A stretch of 64,000 bases of DNA from Marivita sp051859345 (GTDB taxonomy: Bacteria; Pseudomonadota; Alphaproteobacteria; Rhodobacterales; Rhodobacteraceae). This document shows, piece by piece, positions 62,904-64,000 of this stretch. The position numbers were made by a program, and so were the translations under genes. The notes beneath the pieces are model-generated. The model made no database searches. It was not told the origin of the DNA and worked only from the letters and a program-made list of their open reading frames with translations. The stretch's first letter is position 1; every line of letters starts with the position of its first letter. Location of the stretch: positions 186,001 to 250,000 of the forward strand of contig NZ_JBHYFV010000002.1 of the NCBI RefSeq assembly GCF_051859345.1. The letters run 5' to 3'.

Positions 62904-64000
62904 ATGCTGGGATTAGGGAAAGTCGCGCGCAAGGTGTTCGGAACGCCGAATGACCGCAAGATAAAGGCGACGCGCCCGCTGGTCGAAAAGATCAACGCGC
63001 TGGAACCGGAGTTCGAGAAACTGAGCGATGCGCAGATTCTTGAGAAATCGGCCGAGTTCAAGGCGCGCCATACCAACGGTGAGTCGCTTGACGATCTGCT
63101 GCCCGAGGCGTTTGCCAATTGCCGCGAGGCCGCAAAGCGGGCGCTGGGGCTGCGTGCCTTTGATGTGCAGTTGATGGGCGGGATTTTCCTGCATCAGGGC
63201 AACATCTCGGAAATGAAGACGGGTGAAGGCAAGACGCTTGTGGCGACTTTCCCTGCCTATCTGAACGCGCTGACGGGGCGCGGTGTGCATATCGTGACGG
63301 TCAACGACTACCTTGCCAAGCGCGACAGCGAATGGATGAGCAAGGTGTACGGCGCGCTTGGTCTGACCACCGGCGTGGTCTATCCGCGCCAACCCGACGA
63401 CGAAAAGCAGGCGGCCTATGCCAGCGACATCACCTATGCGACGAACAACGAACTGGGGTTCGATTACCTGCGCGACAACATGAAGTCCGAACTGAACCAG
63501 ATGTATCAGCGCGACCATTTCTTCGCGATTGTGGACGAGGTGGATTCCATTCTTGTCGATGAGGCGCGCACACCGCTGATCATTTCGGGTCCGGCGCAGG
63601 ACCGCAGCGAACTTTATGTCTCTATCGACAAGATCATTCCGTCCCTGACGGAAGAGCATTACACCATTGACGAAAAAACCCGCAACGTGACCTTCACCGA
63701 CGAAGGCAACGAGTTTCTGGAGCAGACGCTGCACGAACTGGGTCAGCTTCCCGAAGATCAATCGCTTTATGATCCCGAGAGCACCACGCTTATTCACCAT
63801 GTGAACCAGGGTCTGCGCGCGCACAAGCTTTTCCAGCGCGACAAGGATTACATCGTGCGTGACGGTGAGGTGGTGTTGATCGACGAATTCACCGGGCGGA
63901 TGATGGCGGGACGTCGCCTTTCGGAAGGTCTGCATCAGGCCATCGAAGCCAAGGAAGACTGCAAGATCCAGCCCGAGAACGTCACGTTGGCCAGTGTGAC
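62904..64000 (+). CDS. secA: Preprotein translocase ATPase SecA (5' part)
   Basis: The N-terminal 365 residues of SecA; the gene runs off the right end of the window. Present are MLGLGKVARKVFGTPNDRKI, the Walker A SEMKTGEGKTLVATF, HIVTVNDYLAKRD, the DEVDSILVDEARTPLIISG motif and the start of the preprotein cross-linking domain with HYTIDEKTRNVTFT. The ATPase drives secretion through SecYEG. ATG 62904 follows AAAGAGAG. Confidence 0.98.
   Translation, partial: MLGLGKVARKVFGTPNDRKIKATRPLVEKINALEPEFEKLSDAQILEKSAEFKARHTNGESLDDLLPEAFANCREAAKRALGLRAFDVQLMGGIFLHQGNISEMKTGEGKTLVATFPAYLNALTGRGVHIVTVNDYLAKRDSEWMSKVYGALGLTTGVVYPRQPDDEKQAAYASDITYATNNELGFDYLRDNMKSELNQMYQRDHFFAIVDEVDSILVDEARTPLIISGPAQDRSELYVSIDKIIPSLTEEHYTIDEKTRNVTFTDEGNEFLEQTLHELGQLPEDQSLYDPESTTLIHHVNQGLRAHKLFQRDKDYIVRDGEVVLIDEFTGRMMAGRRLSEGLHQAIEAKEDCKIQPENVTLASV

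Overview
The window looks like a chromosomal segment from an alphaproteobacterium of the Rhodobacterales (Roseobacter-like Rhodobacteraceae); the genus cannot be fixed from the sequence alone. Supporting signs are the high GC content, an F1-only atpHAGDC operon, several families common in this group (DUF1643, DUF1674, DUF2125, DUF3035, an H-type lectin beside the ATP synthase), the secA / parvulin / argJ / mutT neighbourhood, and many ATGA or GTGA stop-start overlaps. I see no rRNA, tRNA, insertion sequence, prophage, CRISPR array or origin. Coding density is very high; the only gene-free stretch above 300 bases lies upstream of the atp operon (12348-12694).

Layout. 0-5.8 kb, minus strand: truB, DUF1643, a membrane-anchored hypothetical and rpsO, then a proteostasis group (thioredoxin co-chaperone CnoX, a Lon N-domain protein, a Trm112-like protein) and an alpha/beta hydrolase coupled to a DsbA-like isomerase. 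5.9-12.4 kb: prs (plus strand), then H-type lectin and atpCDGAH (minus strand). 12.7-17.7 kb: methyltransferase, gloB, clpA and a secreted M23 peptidase. 17.7-21.1 kb: a two-gene MotA/ExbB-like plus MotB/OmpA-like complex with a very long coiled coil. 21.2-29.8 kb: ChaC-like enzyme, DUF2125, an M20 deacylase, an orphan peptide-binding protein, a MocR regulator, an FAD oxidoreductase divergent from mnmD, and an EamA permease. 29.8-32.8 kb: lytic transglycosylase and dapA. 32.9-41.5 kb, one long minus run: rsmB, heparinase-like, purH, lspA, DUF3035 lipoprotein and two M16 peptidases. 41.6-46.4 kb: DUF1674, a secreted hypothetical, dapB, rbfA, phosphodiester glycosidase, pmbA/tldE and cysQ. 46.5-48.2 kb: a membrane-tethered winged-helix protein overlapping a small secreted protein gene, with a divergent secreted protein. 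48.4-54.3 kb: tamA-tamB. 54.4-59.9 kb: rimP-nusA-ylxR-infB behind a leader containing an intrinsic terminator. 59.9-64.0 kb: small ORF, mutT, argJ, parvulin and the 5' part of secA.

Much of the window serves translation and RNA modification (rpsO, truB, rsmB, mnmD, rbfA, rimP, nusA, infB), energy (F1 ATPase) and the cell envelope (Slt, M23, lspA, tamAB, the motor-like pair, parvulin, secA, dapA/dapB).

The points most worth a second look are: (1) the ExbB/MotB-like pair whose coiled coil, if fully extended, would be longer than the periplasm is deep; (2) a membrane protein with a C-terminal OmpR-type winged helix, overlapped by a small two-cysteine secreted protein gene and flanked by a tandem 21-bp repeat; (3) a dispersed paired-hairpin repeat present three times, with compensatory changes in its stems; and (4) an intrinsic terminator inside the rimP-nusA-infB leader.
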